Source: Clostridium fessum (GTDB lineage: Bacteria > Bacillota > Clostridia > Lachnospirales > Lachnospiraceae). Taken from it: a stretch of 64,000 nucleotides of DNA. Of the stretch, positions 9,087 through 18,787 are shown one piece after another. The DNA lies in the NCBI RefSeq assembly GCF_003024715.1, contig NZ_PYLO01000002.1, positions 744,001 to 808,000 of the forward strand, given 5' to 3'. The stretch's first letter is position 1; the number at the start of each line of letters is the position of its first letter. Made by a program: the position numbers and the translations under genes. Below the pieces are notes generated by a model, which worked only from the letters and a program-made list of their open reading frames with translations, was not told the origin of the DNA and did not search any database.

Positions 9087-10376
9087 ATGGATTTAATACA
9101 ACAATTTATCGATACATACAAGATGAAATGGACGTTCTACGACGCAGCCGGGCGGCTCGCGGCAGAGAAACTCCAGCTCGCCCTGCAAAATGCCGGTATC
9201 CGGGCGATCGTGACCTCTCGCGCCAAGAATCCCGCCAGACTCCGCACAAAAGTGCAGCGGCGCAATTCCAGACGTGAAGAACCATACCAGACACTCGAGG
9301 AAATCTACGACGACATTGCCGATCTGTCCGGTGTACGCGTCTCCCTGTATTTCCCCGGTGATCGCGGCAAGGTAGATGCGATCATCTCGGAGCTTTTCAA
9401 CATCCTGGAATTTAAACAGTTCCCGGAACAGTCGAAACCCCCGACTTACCACAAACGGTTTTCCGGCTATTGGGCGAACCATTACCGCGCGCGGATGCGC
9501 GATGAAATTTTGAATGAATCACAGAAAAAATACGGATCGGCGCGCATCGAGATCCAGGTGGCATCCCTGATCATGCACGCCTGGTCCGAGGTTGAGCATG
9601 ATCTGATTTACAAGCCAATGCAGGGAACTTTATCCGAGGAAGAGCTGTCGATCTTAGATGAGTTAAATGGTCTGGTCCTTGCCGGCGAGATCGCGCTGGA
9701 ACGCCTACAGGCAGCCGGAAATGAGCGGCTCCGCAGCCGCAATGCCGCGTTTGGAAGCCAGTACGAGCTGGCGTCCTATCTCTATAATTTCCTGAGCAGC
9801 CATCTCAAAACCGAGGACATCGAGCTTCGAATGGGAAATATTGCCCTGCTCTACCGGCTTTTGCAGCGTTTACAGCTCACCGGTCTCAAAGATATTACCC
9901 CGATTCTGCGGTCTGTCAAATTTGAAAAGGATCGGCGCACCATTTCCCAGCAGATCATCGATCAGATTATCTCCGGCAATGAAAAGCGCTACCAGTGCTA
10001 TCAGGAGCTGCGGACGGAACCGGAGACCGCCTCACCGGAAACCCTGCAGGCAGTCAACCAGTTTCTCGAGGAGTGGGTGCCATTAGAGCGCCTGCTCAAC
10101 AAGACTGCACGGCGCACCTCGACGCGTTCCCGCGGTGCCTTCAATATCAATACACTCAAGCGGATGGATCTCTTTGACAAAGAAATGATCAACCAGATTG
10201 TCCAGCTCCGCAAGCTGCGGAATGTCCTGATCCACGACATCGAGCTGCCGGACCAGGCACAGATTCTCCGCTGTACGGAGGAAGCGAAAGCACTTCTGGC
10301 GCAGCTGACCGGACAGCATGACGCAATGGCAGACGGAGAAAACGGTGAGAAAAACAGCCACGCAGAAAACGCATAG
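9087..10376 (+). CDS. RelA/SpoT-domain protein (probable alarmone synthetase)
   Basis: The N-terminal half carries a RelA/SpoT nucleotidyltransferase domain, which in characterised members makes (p)ppGpp from ATP and GTP/GDP. Diagnostic stretches are IADLSGVRVSLYFPGD (about residue 80), RIEIQVASLIMHAWSEVEHDLIYK and the preceding RFSGYWANHYR. The protein is 429 residues, longer than the small synthetases RelP/RelQ, and has no HD hydrolase, TGS or ACT domains. The C-terminal 200 residues are helical and unassigned. The start at 9087 has GGGAGGAG nine bases upstream; the open frame continues further back without a ribosome site. It is monocistronic, ending in a strong terminator. Stress signalling is inferred; the activity is unproven. 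Confidence 0.8.
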   Translation: MDLIQQFIDTYKMKWTFYDAAGRLAAEKLQLALQNAGIRAIVTSRAKNPARLRTKVQRRNSRREEPYQTLEEIYDDIADLSGVRVSLYFPGDRGKVDAIISELFNILEFKQFPEQSKPPTYHKRFSGYWANHYRARMRDEILNESQKKYGSARIEIQVASLIMHAWSEVEHDLIYKPMQGTLSEEELSILDELNGLVLAGEIALERLQAAGNERLRSRNAAFGSQYELASYLYNFLSSHLKTEDIELRMGNIALLYRLLQRLQLTGLKDITPILRSVKFEKDRRTISQQIIDQIISGNEKRYQCYQELRTEPETASPETLQAVNQFLEEWVPLERLLNKTARRTSTRSRGAFNINTLKRMDLFDKEMINQIVQLRKLRNVLIHDIELPDQAQILRCTEEAKALLAQLTGQHDAMADGENGEKNSHAENA

Positions 10377-10436
10377 GACACAAACGCGCCAATCACCAAA
10401 AATGCAAAACATCAGATAACAAAAAAAACAACGATA

Positions 10437-10469
10437 AAAGCCATCCAGTTTTTAGCCGGATGGCTTTTT
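10437..10469 (+). terminator. Terminator of the RelA/SpoT-domain gene
   Basis: AAAAGCCATCC and GGATGGCTTTT form an 11-base perfect stem with a T-tract. Confidence 0.9.
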
Positions 10470-10565
10470 ATTTTACATATTTGATTCTTTTCAGAACCGC
10501 TTCCAACATCGAAACACGATGTTTTACATTCTAATTTTGCATTCTAAATTCAGAAGCTTCTTAAA

Positions 10566-11756
10566 TTAGAAATCAACCTCTGTATCATAGAAGCAGCAGG
10601 TCAGAAGTTTCGCCATCTGCTCCGGATTGATCGAACGCGGGTTGGAACCGGTACATGCATCGCCAACTGCCAGCTCTGCTACGGTTGCCAGTTTATCATT
10701 GAATTCTTTCTCGTCAATGATTCCGCCCTCATAGAGCTTAATGCTCGGAGCGATATTTAACTGCTTGTTCATCTCTTTGATCTCAGCGATCAGAGCGTCA
10801 ACCAGAGCCTCGTCGCTGTCTCCCTGTAAACCGATGAACTTCGCGATATCTGCATAACGGGAAGCTGCCTCCGGTTCCTTGGAGTTAAATTTAATAACCT
10901 TCGGAAGATACATCGCATTCGCTGCACCGTGAACGATATGTCCGCCGGAGTAAGCTGCACCTGTCTTGTGTGCCATGGAATGGACGATACCAAGCAGTGC
11001 ATTGGAGAATGCCATACCTGCCAGGCATTGTGCGTTGTGCATACGTGCTCTCGCTTCTTTGTCGCCATTGTAAGATTTAACCAGATAGGTATGAATCATC
11101 TTGATTGCGTGAAGTGCCAGCGGGTCGGTGTAATCACAATGAAGTGTGGATACATACGCCTCGATCGCATGGGTCATCGCATCCATACCGGTGTTTGCGG
11201 TCAGCTTCTGCGGCATGGTCTCAGCCAGCTCCGGATCCACGATCGCTACATCTGGTGTGATATTGAAATCTGCTAACGGATATTTGATACCCTTATGATA
11301 ATCGGTAATAACGCTGAATGCCGTAACCTCAGTTGCTGTACCAGAAGTAGACGGAATCGCGCAGAATTTTGCTTTTGTACGCAGTGTCGGGAAATTGAAC
11401 GGAGTGATCAGATCCTCAAACTTGGTATCTGGATACTCGTAGAATGCCCACATCGCTTTCGCTGCATCAATTGGAGAACCACCGCCGATCGCTACGATCC
11501 AGTCCGGACCAAATTCCTGCATAAGCTTTGCGCCCTTCATAACGGTCTCAACGCTCGGATCTGGCTCTACTCCCTCAAACAGAGCCACTTCCATGCCAGC
11601 TTCTTTCAGATAATCTTCTACTTTCTGAAGGAAACCGAAGCGTTTCATGGAACCACCGCCAACGACAACGACTGCCTTTTTGCCTTTCAGATTTTTCAGT
11701 TCCGCTAAAGATCCTTCTCCATGATAGAGATCCCTCGGTAATGTAAATCTAGCCAT
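10566..11756 (-). CDS. Iron-containing alcohol dehydrogenase
   Basis: This is a 396-residue group III alcohol dehydrogenase that interconverts aldehydes and alcohols with NAD(P)H, likely in fermentation. The nucleotide-binding GGGSMKRFG and GGGSPIDAAKA segments are present. So are the metal-ligand regions VAIVDPEL, TGMDAMTHAIEAY, GIVHSMAHKTG and HIVHGAANAMYLP, with the expected Asp and His residues. The start at 11756 is set by AGGAGG about ten bases upstream; an earlier in-frame start has no such site. The coding sequence is visibly codon-optimised compared with neighbours, suggesting high expression. Substrate preference cannot be read from sequence. Confidence 0.93.
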   Translation of the reverse strand: MARFTLPRDLYHGEGSLAELKNLKGKKAVVVVGGGSMKRFGFLQKVEDYLKEAGMEVALFEGVEPDPSVETVMKGAKLMQEFGPDWIVAIGGGSPIDAAKAMWAFYEYPDTKFEDLITPFNFPTLRTKAKFCAIPSTSGTATEVTAFSVITDYHKGIKYPLADFNITPDVAIVDPELAETMPQKLTANTGMDAMTHAIEAYVSTLHCDYTDPLALHAIKMIHTYLVKSYNGDKEARARMHNAQCLAGMAFSNALLGIVHSMAHKTGAAYSGGHIVHGAANAMYLPKVIKFNSKEPEAASRYADIAKFIGLQGDSDEALVDALIAEIKEMNKQLNIAPSIKLYEGGIIDEKEFNDKLATVAELAVGDACTGSNPRSINPEQMAKLLTCCFYDTEVDF

Positions 11757-12016
11757 ATTGATACTACCTCCTGTTAATTTTTTAACCACCCTATACCCAG
11801 ATTATAGCACGCATTCTGGTGGATTTCAACTGTTTTAACTATTCACTTTTGATATATTTGTGTATTTTTCAAAAATTTTACATTTTATTACTTTGATTTC
11901 CATAGAAACTGCGTTCCTCGCTTGTCAATCATCCAACAAACTGCTTCTTTTCTCCATTTTGAACCGTTCCTTTTCTGTCTGCATAATCCCCCTGTGCCTT
12001 TGCCTCTATCACAAAG

Positions 12017-12085
12017 AATTCCTGCTGCCACCATGTTTTCTTACGGCACCTTCGGTTCCAAAAGTGCCTACCCGTAAACAGTAAC
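12017..12085 (+). repeat. Dispersed structured repeat, copy 5 (right half only)
   Basis: It has the AATTCCTGCTGCC core, hairpin 2 (slightly mutated) and the CAGTAAC end. It lies in the 490-base gap between divergent genes. No other clear feature is seen there apart from the ribosome site of the next gene. Confidence 0.85.
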
Positions 12086-12245
12086 GGAATTTCTCCACTC
12101 CTATTTCCATGCAAAATCTTATCTTGACATCCCTGTTTTTCCGTACTATAACAAGGGCAAGCATAAGCCGCCTGTGCGCTTATGCCCGTTTCATAGCACC
12201 TTACAGATTATATCTGTACAAGACTGACACGGAGGACATTATAAT

Positions 12246-14054
12246 ATGAAACAGAACTCACGAATCCAACTGGAAAACACCTTGATCGGCGCACTTGGCG
12301 TTCTTTCCCTTGTACTTTTTATTCTCAGCTTCCTGCCAGGGCTGGGACTGGCAAACCGCGTCGGTATCCTTCTGGAAATGGGGCACATGGTACAGCGTGC
12401 CTTTTCTGTCGTGCTCTTCATCCTGACCTTCCAGCTTTGGAAACGGAAGCGCGCCGCCTGGAACATTGCTGTTCTCCTGCTGTTTTTAAGCTTTTTACGC
12501 GGGCTGACAGCACTTTCTTCGCCTTCGTATCTTCCGTTTCACCTGGCAGAAGCCGTATTATTTCTGCTTCTCCTGTGTTTTCGGAAGGACTTCTGCTGCC
12601 CGTCTGACCGGCGCAGCCTCGGACGCTCTCTCCTGTTTCTACTGCTGGCACTGGCAGGCATCATCGTCAATGCCGGTATCAGCTATCATTTTTCGGTAAA
12701 ACCGCTGGGAGAAACCTCTCTTGATTCGCTGATGGATAGTCTCATTCAGGGAACTGCCATGATTTTCGGCATGGGAAATCCGGGCAATGTTTCACGTGAA
12801 ACACATGTAGTCGAACTGGTTACATTCTGGTTCAGCTGGGGCTGCATCCTCGCCTCCATTCTGTATGCGGTCCGCCCATGGCTGCTTCGTCCAGTCAGCC
12901 ATGCTTCGGATTTGATGCATGCCCGCACCCTCGTCAACCTGTACAGCCAGAATCCCAGCGCCTACCTGACGCTGGAGGATGACAAGCTCCTATATTTCGG
13001 TCAGAAGGTGGACGGCGTCATCCCCTACGGAGTCGTTGGCAGCACCATCGTTATCAACGGCGATCCCATCTGCGCGGACAGCGATTTTCCGGTTCTCCTG
13101 GCAGAATTTAAAGAATTTTGCCAGCGCAGCGCTCACAACCTGTTTTTTATCAGCGTCACTGACCATTTTCTGGAAGAATATAAGAAGCAGGGCTTTGGAT
13201 GGGTCAAAAACGGGGAGGAAGCCCGTTTCCACCTTGCGGACTATGAAATCTCTGGCAAAAAAGGCGCCAAGATGCGGATGAACATCAACCACGCCCGGAA
13301 AGCCGGGGTCGTCGTCCATGAATACTGCCCGCTGAAGCAGCGGGATGCACAGATTGAGGCAGATCTGAACCGCATCACGAACGAATGGCTGCAACAGAAA
13401 AAGAGTTCGATGCTGACTTTCGTTATGGGAACTGTCGAGCTGGAAAATCCGATGGACAAGCGATATTTCTACGCCACCGACGCCGACGGAAAAATCGTGG
13501 CATTCATCGTGTTTGTCCCATTTCTCGGCAAAAGAGGCTACATGGCGGACGTCACCCGCCACGGAACCGGCGCACCGAGCGGCGTGATGGAGACGATTCT
13601 TTACGACGCATTTCAGGTTTTCAAAGACGAGGGCATTGAGTATGGCAGCCTCGGTGTTGCCCCGCTCGCTGGCTTGGAAAATGACAGCTCTAATCCGGTC
13701 GAAAAGCTGCTCTGCTTCGCTTACAACCACCTGAACGACTGTTATGGATTCCGCGACCTCTACCGTGCCAAGGAAAAATACAGCCCGACCGAATGGGTTC
13801 CTTCTTATTATATTTACCTGCCGAAGATTCCAACACCAGACATGTTTTATGCCCTTGTGACGATTCAGAATCCGCATCAGATCCGCGAGGCAGCGGAGGA
13901 TCTGGTAAAAGGATGGGCTCAGCGACTGAGAAACAAGAGGACTTCCCTGACACATCAGAGTAAACCATCTCGCCAGGTAAGTTGGGCTGCTTCTTCCAGC
14001 ACGAAGCAGCCCGACACAAGAAAGCAGACAGATGCAGATAAAAAGGCAGACTAA
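12246..14054 (+). CDS. Short MprF-like phosphatidylglycerol lysyltransferase (DUF2156)
   Basis: The protein of 602 residues has about six membrane helices in its first 220 residues. It then has a cytoplasmic DUF2156 / LPG-synthase domain of the GNAT-like fold from about residue 220 to 560. That domain transfers an aminoacyl group from tRNA to phosphatidylglycerol in characterised MprF enzymes, lowering surface charge and cationic peptide sensitivity. Typical stretches are KKGAKMRMNINHARKAG and the C-terminal LGVAPLAGL and LYRAKEKYSPTEWVPSYY. It is shorter than classical MprF (about 840 residues) because it lacks the large flippase half. GGAGG lies ten bases before the ATG. The alpha/beta hydrolase gene follows 71 bases later on the same strand and may be co-transcribed. 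Confidence 0.85.
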   Translation: MKQNSRIQLENTLIGALGVLSLVLFILSFLPGLGLANRVGILLEMGHMVQRAFSVVLFILTFQLWKRKRAAWNIAVLLLFLSFLRGLTALSSPSYLPFHLAEAVLFLLLLCFRKDFCCPSDRRSLGRSLLFLLLALAGIIVNAGISYHFSVKPLGETSLDSLMDSLIQGTAMIFGMGNPGNVSRETHVVELVTFWFSWGCILASILYAVRPWLLRPVSHASDLMHARTLVNLYSQNPSAYLTLEDDKLLYFGQKVDGVIPYGVVGSTIVINGDPICADSDFPVLLAEFKEFCQRSAHNLFFISVTDHFLEEYKKQGFGWVKNGEEARFHLADYEISGKKGAKMRMNINHARKAGVVVHEYCPLKQRDAQIEADLNRITNEWLQQKKSSMLTFVMGTVELENPMDKRYFYATDADGKIVAFIVFVPFLGKRGYMADVTRHGTGAPSGVMETILYDAFQVFKDEGIEYGSLGVAPLAGLENDSSNPVEKLLCFAYNHLNDCYGFRDLYRAKEKYSPTEWVPSYYIYLPKIPTPDMFYALVTIQNPHQIREAAEDLVKGWAQRLRNKRTSLTHQSKPSRQVSWAASSSTKQPDTRKQTDADKKAD

Positions 14055-14125
14055 ACTCAGCTTTTATCATGCTGGATGCAGCCTGATAAATTTCATTTTT
14101 TTACCAGAAAAGAGGCGCTCTTACG

Positions 14126-15079
14126 ATGAAACATTCTGGCTATCTCACCACCTCCGGCGCAGAAATCTACTATGAACAGTACGGCAGCGGCACACCGCTC
14201 CTTATCCTGCATGGAAACAGCCAGTCCCTTGCCGTCTTTTACCCATTTCTGCGCACGTTTCTGCCCGATTTTCAGGTGATTCTGATGGACAGCCGGGGAC
14301 ATGGGCGTTCCCGGCTGTCTGTCCACACAGCGCTCCACGGGTTCTCTACAGAGGATATGGCAGACGACGTTATCGCCCTGCTTAACCACTTACATCTTTC
14401 CTCCGTCCACCTGCTGGGATTCAGCGATGGTGCCAATATCGGGCTGGAGATCGCATGCAAATACCCGGAGCGGCTGAAAACGCTCATCTGTATCAGCGCC
14501 AACGCCTCACCGGACGGGCTGCTCACGCCGCTGCACCTTGCCGCCCAAATGCTGCACAGCATTTTAAATCTCCTGGGGAATCTCCTGCTGCCTGTTTTAA
14601 AAAGCAGCTTTTCTTCTGCCTCTGCATCCTCCGGGTCCTCTGCGGTCTCTGCACTGTCCACCCCGAAAGTTTCCCTGCCATTTCAGAAGAATCTCTCTGT
14701 TTCCGCCACATCCGCAGTTTGTGCCGACAAAGAAAGGCAATGCCATTTCGGGTCAATTTTCCCCCGGATTCCGGCAGAACAAAAAAAGAAGCCTGACTTT
14801 CTTACCCGGCTGACGCACCGCGTCCTCCGCCGTCGAAATCTGACTTCTCTTTTACTTCACTCGCCCCGTTTAAGTGCCCGGAAATTGCAAACCATCTCCG
14901 TTCCTGTGCTGCTGATCGCCGGAACCCGGGATCTCATTAAGCCCTCACACTCCCGCTGGTTAGCAAGGCAGATTCCAACCAGTCGGCTTCTTTTAATGAC
15001 CGGGGGGCGGCATACTTCCATATTCCGGACACCGGCGCCTTATCTGCGCGCAATTCTGGCATTTCTGCGCCGCAGCTAA
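14126..15079 (+). CDS. Alpha/beta hydrolase with inserted lid
   Basis: This 317-residue protein has an alpha/beta hydrolase fold. The oxyanion segment is LHGNSQS and the nucleophile elbow is GFSDGA (Ser100). The acid is probably Asp in GTRDLIKP, and the catalytic His is in GGRHTS near the end. Between residues about 155 and 245 it carries a Ser-rich then basic insertion that replaces the normal cap region and looks poorly ordered. The substrate is unknown. Close spacing after the MprF-like gene suggests an operon, perhaps linked to lipid or envelope metabolism. The ribosome site is weak (GAGGCG). Confidence 0.8.
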   Translation: MKHSGYLTTSGAEIYYEQYGSGTPLLILHGNSQSLAVFYPFLRTFLPDFQVILMDSRGHGRSRLSVHTALHGFSTEDMADDVIALLNHLHLSSVHLLGFSDGANIGLEIACKYPERLKTLICISANASPDGLLTPLHLAAQMLHSILNLLGNLLLPVLKSSFSSASASSGSSAVSALSTPKVSLPFQKNLSVSATSAVCADKERQCHFGSIFPRIPAEQKKKPDFLTRLTHRVLRRRNLTSLLLHSPRLSARKLQTISVPVLLIAGTRDLIKPSHSRWLARQIPTSRLLLMTGGRHTSIFRTPAPYLRAILAFLRRS

Positions 15080-15208
15080 AGTCTCCTCACTCTTCCTGCT
15101 GCTCCGCTTTCCTTGCTCCATTCACTTTTAGGTTCTATACTTTTCCTCTTCAAGCATATCTACCGGACAGCATCTGCAGCTGCCGTGTTCGAGCACTCAA
15201 AGCACCTC

Positions 15209-16045
15209 TCAGCACAACTTCCGCCCATTATCCACTTCTTCCTTCTGGCAGATCTCATCCAGCACCCAGTTTCCATCTTCCAGAACAAACTTCCAATATT
15301 CGAAGAAATCTTCCATTTTCCGGGAACCCTTCAAAAGTTCTCCGGTTTCTTCGTGATACACATAGTCGATCATCTTTCCATGGATCAAATACCAGATATA
15401 GTCGCGGTCGTCGCCGTCCTCATTCTCCGCTTCCACCAAAATCGCATCCAGAAGCTGGATCCCTTCCATGACAAACACCTCATGGCGCATCCTGCTCCAC
15501 TCAAATTTCGTCTGAAACTCCTGCTGCATCTTCTGGCTCAGGTAAGGATGCCCTTTTTCCAGATCACGATCCCGCCAGCATTCCTGAATCCGGTAATATG
15601 ATTCCCGCACCCGCTCCTGTATCTCACTCCGATCCCAATGATCTTCTCCGATGGAAAATTCTTTCAATTTTTCACGGGCTGCCGCCTGTTTCTTTTTTGC
15701 CCGGTGCAGGTATGTAATGGTTCCGGCACTTCCCAGAATCACAAAGGTTCCCGTAAGCAAAAGCGCCTGAAACGCACCCGCCCGTCCGCCTTGTCCCCGG
15801 CTGCTGCTTGTATGATGATGGGAAGAACTACCTCCGCCACCTCCGCCGCCTCCGCCGCCGGAAGCACCTCCCGCTCTGGCAAAGGCGGTAAAAGATCCAA
15901 GAACCATCATGGCTGCTGTCAGGCAAAGCAGGCGGACGAACGTTTTCCGGCACAGGCGACCTTTCTTTCCCAATCTGGAACCCACCCTGATTCCGCCGTT
16001 TTCATTTTCTCCCCTGCTTCTCCCCGTTGCTTTCACATCTCTCAT
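15209..16045 (-). CDS. Tim44-like secreted or membrane-anchored protein
   Basis: The protein of 278 residues starts with a basic region and a hydrophobic signal-like helix ending AFA. A Gly/Ser/His-rich stretch (ten Gly in a row) and a second hydrophobic helix follow. The C-terminal 150 residues resemble the Tim44-like domain (IQERVRESYYRIQECWRDRD and the final EYWKFVLEDGNWVLDEI). Such domains are small cone-shaped folds, found in bacteria in membrane-linked proteins of unknown role. The start at 16045 is supported by AGGAGA five bases upstream. The YbaK gene lies 26 bases upstream on the same strand, so the two are probably one operon. Confidence 0.75.
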   Translation of the reverse strand: MRDVKATGRSRGENENGGIRVGSRLGKKGRLCRKTFVRLLCLTAAMMVLGSFTAFARAGGASGGGGGGGGGGSSSHHHTSSSRGQGGRAGAFQALLLTGTFVILGSAGTITYLHRAKKKQAAAREKLKEFSIGEDHWDRSEIQERVRESYYRIQECWRDRDLEKGHPYLSQKMQQEFQTKFEWSRMRHEVFVMEGIQLLDAILVEAENEDGDDRDYIWYLIHGKMIDYVYHEETGELLKGSRKMEDFFEYWKFVLEDGNWVLDEICQKEEVDNGRKLC

Positions 16046-16071
16046 ATGAATTCTCCTAAAATCTCCCACAC

Positions 16072-16557
16072 CTACTCGTGCTGCTGATCCTCCGGCTCCC
16101 TGCAGACATCCACCCAGCCTTTCGCTCCGGACACTTTTTCCAACTCTGGGATCGTGAGACGTACCGCACTGTGGTCGTCTCCTGCTGCCGGATAAACCGT
16201 CTCAAAACGCTTCAGACTCTCATCCAGATACACTTCAATTCCATCCTTGATACCAAACGGGCAGACCCCACCCGGCGCATGACCGGTAACCTCCTCCACC
16301 TGCTCAAACGGGATCATCTTTGCTTTCACGTGAAACGTATCTTTATATTTCCGGTTATCCACTTTCGCAGTACCTTCTGTCAAAATCAATACCGGCTGTT
16401 CTCCCTGCAAAAAAGACATCGTTTTCGCAATCATCCCCGGCTCCACGCCTAATGCCTCCGCTGCCAGCGCAACCGTCGCTGTGGACTCTTTTAACTCAAT
16501 AACATGATCCAAAAATCCGGCTTCCTTTAAGTAATTTTCTGCTTTTTCCAGTGACAT
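16072..16557 (-). CDS. YbaK/EbsC-family (prolyl-tRNA editing-like) protein
   Basis: This 161-residue protein matches the YbaK / ProX fold, which deacylates mischarged tRNAs (for example Cys- or Ala-tRNAPro) in trans. Visible signatures are the conserved Lys in GMIAKTMSF, KVDNRKYKDTF, and GHAPGGVCPFG near residue 90. Length fits the single-domain family. GGGAGG precedes the ATG. It is the first gene of a probable two-gene unit with the Tim44-like gene. The tRNA substrate is not identifiable. Confidence 0.85.
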   Translation of the reverse strand: MSLEKAENYLKEAGFLDHVIELKESTATVALAAEALGVEPGMIAKTMSFLQGEQPVLILTEGTAKVDNRKYKDTFHVKAKMIPFEQVEEVTGHAPGGVCPFGIKDGIEVYLDESLKRFETVYPAAGDDHSAVRLTIPELEKVSGAKGWVDVCREPEDQQHE

Positions 16558-16682
16558 GGTTGTTTTCCTCCCGTATCTTCTATCAATTGATCTGCCGTAT
16601 CAATTTCTTTTATATTTTAGAACTCATTCATCTTTCCCATCATATCACACTTTCATTTTCCATATCAATATTTCTATAGACG

Positions 16683-16717
16683 AAAAAAGACGGTTCCCTG
16701 CATTTGCCAGAGAACCG
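16683..16717 (-). terminator. Terminator of hcp
   Basis: Read on the minus strand, CGGTTC pairs with GAACCG with an inner CTG/CAG helix, followed by TCTTTTTT. It lies in the 308-base gap after the hcp stop. No gene is seen in that gap. Confidence 0.85.
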
Positions 16718-16865
16718 CCCCCTATTTCATTAATTCCTATTTTCAAGATCGTTCCGACCGCTTTTTGTAAAACCAACACAGATTTTTTGCAAATCTATCT
16801 CCAGATTTCAGATCCAAATCCCGGCTTTGTTCGATTCCCTCTTATCCAGTTCCGTCCTGTATTTA

Positions 16866-18506
16866 TCACTTCTCCCCGAAAAATAATTCCACATCGCTCT
16901 CCACGCTGTCAATCCCCGCGATTCCAAACTTTTCCACCAATACATTTACCACGTTCGGACTTAAAAATGCTGGAAGCGTCGGTCCAAGATGGATATTCTT
17001 GATACCGAGTGAGAGAAGCGCCAGAAGAACAATGACCGCCTTCTGCTCATACCATGCAATGTTGTAAATAATCGGCAGGTCGTTGATGTCATCCAGCCCA
17101 AAAATCTCCTGCAGCTTCATCGCAATGACCGCCAGAGAATATGAATCATTGCACTGCCCCGCATCCAGGACACGCGGAATTCCTTCAATATCGCCCAGAT
17201 TCAGCTTATTGTAGCGGTATTTCGCACAGCCAGCCGTCAGAATTACCGTGTCCTCCGGCAGCGCCTTTGCAAAATCGGTGTAGTAAATGCGGCTCTTAGC
17301 ACGCCCATCACACCCCGCCATGACGACAAACTTTCGGATTTTTCCCGATTTGACCGCATCCACTACCTTATCTGCCAGCGCCAGCACCTGTGCATGGGCG
17401 AAGCCTCCGACAATCTGCCCCTGCTCAATCCCGGTCGGCGGCTCACAGCGCTTCGCATGCTGGATGATCACTGAAAAATCCTTCTTTCCTCCGATTCCAC
17501 CGTTGATATACGTGCAGCCCGGATATCCCGCCGCACCGGTTGTGTAGAGACGATCCTTGTAGCTATCCTTCGGCGGCACGATGCAGTTCGTCGTCATCAG
17601 GATCGGTCCGTTGAACGTCTCAAATTCCTCCTTCTGACGCCACCATGCATTGCCGTAATTACCCTTAAAATTCGGATATTTCTTAAATGCCGGATAATAC
17701 TGCGCCGGAAGCATCTCTGAGTGTGTATATACATCGACGCCGGTTCCCTGCGTTTGCTCCAGAAGCATTTCCATATCGCGCAGATCATGTCCTGAAACAA
17801 GAATGCCCGGATTACTTCCGACACCGATATCAACCGTAGTAATCTCCGGATTTCCATAAGTCTCGGTGTTTGCTCGATCCAAAAGCGCCATTCCCCGGAC
17901 ACCATATTCGCCGGTTTCCAGCGTCAGGTGAATCAAATCATCCACACTCAGACCGTCATCCAGCGTCGCCGCAAGCGCCCGCTGTAAAAATGCATCCGCC
18001 TCCCGGTCCTCCTGCAGCAGGACGTTCGCATGCCGGGTATAGGCAGACAAACCTTTCAAGCCATACGTAATCAAGCTGCGAAGGGAAATAATATCCTCGT
18101 TCTGCCCGATCAGAACGCCCGCTTCCGACGCTTTTTTTATAAATTCAGACGGCTCACCTGTCCAGCCAGCCGCCTCCGGCAGATTGTCCCGACGTTCCAA
18201 CTGCTCCCACAGTGCCGTCTTCATTTCCAGCGTCTTTTCAATTCTTTTTTCAATCGCCGCCTTATCAAAATTGGCATTCGTGATCGTCGTAAACAGATTT
18301 TCGGTAACCAGATGATTGACCTCATCTGCCACCGCACGTCCCTCCTCGCGAAGCCGTGTCGTCACCGCGCTGATACCCTTCGTCACCCACACAAGCAAAT
18401 CCTGCATTGCCGCCACATCCGGCTGCTTACCGCAGACACCGACCACCGTACAGCCCTTGCATCCGGCCGTTTCCTGACATTGATAACAAAACATTTTCTG
18501 ATCCAT
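16866..18506 (-). CDS. hcp: Hydroxylamine reductase / hybrid-cluster protein
   Basis: Hcp carries a [4Fe-4S] cluster and a hybrid Fe-S-O cluster. It reduces hydroxylamine or nitric oxide during nitrosative stress in anaerobes. The 546-residue protein begins with the Cys cluster at residues 7, 10, 16 and 19 ([13 protein letters not shown]). Hybrid-cluster ligands are visible in [50 protein letters not shown] and the late YEQKA stretch. Length and motif order match full-length clostridial Hcp. GGAGG precedes the ATG. It is the last clearly chromosomal gene before the A+T-rich mobile region. Confidence 0.95.
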   Translation of the reverse strand: MDQKMFCYQCQETAGCKGCTVVGVCGKQPDVAAMQDLLVWVTKGISAVTTRLREEGRAVADEVNHLVTENLFTTITNANFDKAAIEKRIEKTLEMKTALWEQLERRDNLPEAAGWTGEPSEFIKKASEAGVLIGQNEDIISLRSLITYGLKGLSAYTRHANVLLQEDREADAFLQRALAATLDDGLSVDDLIHLTLETGEYGVRGMALLDRANTETYGNPEITTVDIGVGSNPGILVSGHDLRDMEMLLEQTQGTGVDVYTHSEMLPAQYYPAFKKYPNFKGNYGNAWWRQKEEFETFNGPILMTTNCIVPPKDSYKDRLYTTGAAGYPGCTYINGGIGGKKDFSVIIQHAKRCEPPTGIEQGQIVGGFAHAQVLALADKVVDAVKSGKIRKFVVMAGCDGRAKSRIYYTDFAKALPEDTVILTAGCAKYRYNKLNLGDIEGIPRVLDAGQCNDSYSLAVIAMKLQEIFGLDDINDLPIIYNIAWYEQKAVIVLLALLSLGIKNIHLGPTLPAFLSPNVVNVLVEKFGIAGIDSVESDVELFFGEK

Positions 18507-18737
18507 TGTTCGCTCCTCCTATCGCATCTATCGTGTCTTAGATATAATCTGCATTTCGCATGATTTATATTCTTGATAGGGATAGATAACGAAGCTGCCT
18601 TCCATATTATCAGCGCCATGATTAGCGCCATCAGCGTCAAGAATAGCGTCATCCGTGGTGCTATTTGTCATCTGATTTAAAAGTTCCGGAAGGATTTTTG
18701 CAGCCTGATACAATTTTCTGTAATCTCCGCCATAATA

Positions 18738-18779
18738 AAAATATCTCCATCATTTCAAAAGAGAATGACGGAGATATTT
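18738..18779 (-). terminator. Terminator of the DUF4143 ATPase gene
   Basis: AAATATCTCC-TCATT pairs with AATGA-GGAGATATTT around a short loop, followed by T residues on the minus strand. Confidence 0.8.
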
Positions 18780-18787
18780 CGCCCTGC

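Noticed and set aside
18528-18713. A 61-codon minus-strand frame upstream of hcp
   Set aside because: No ribosome site and no recognisable family. It may be the hcp leader region or a gene scrap.
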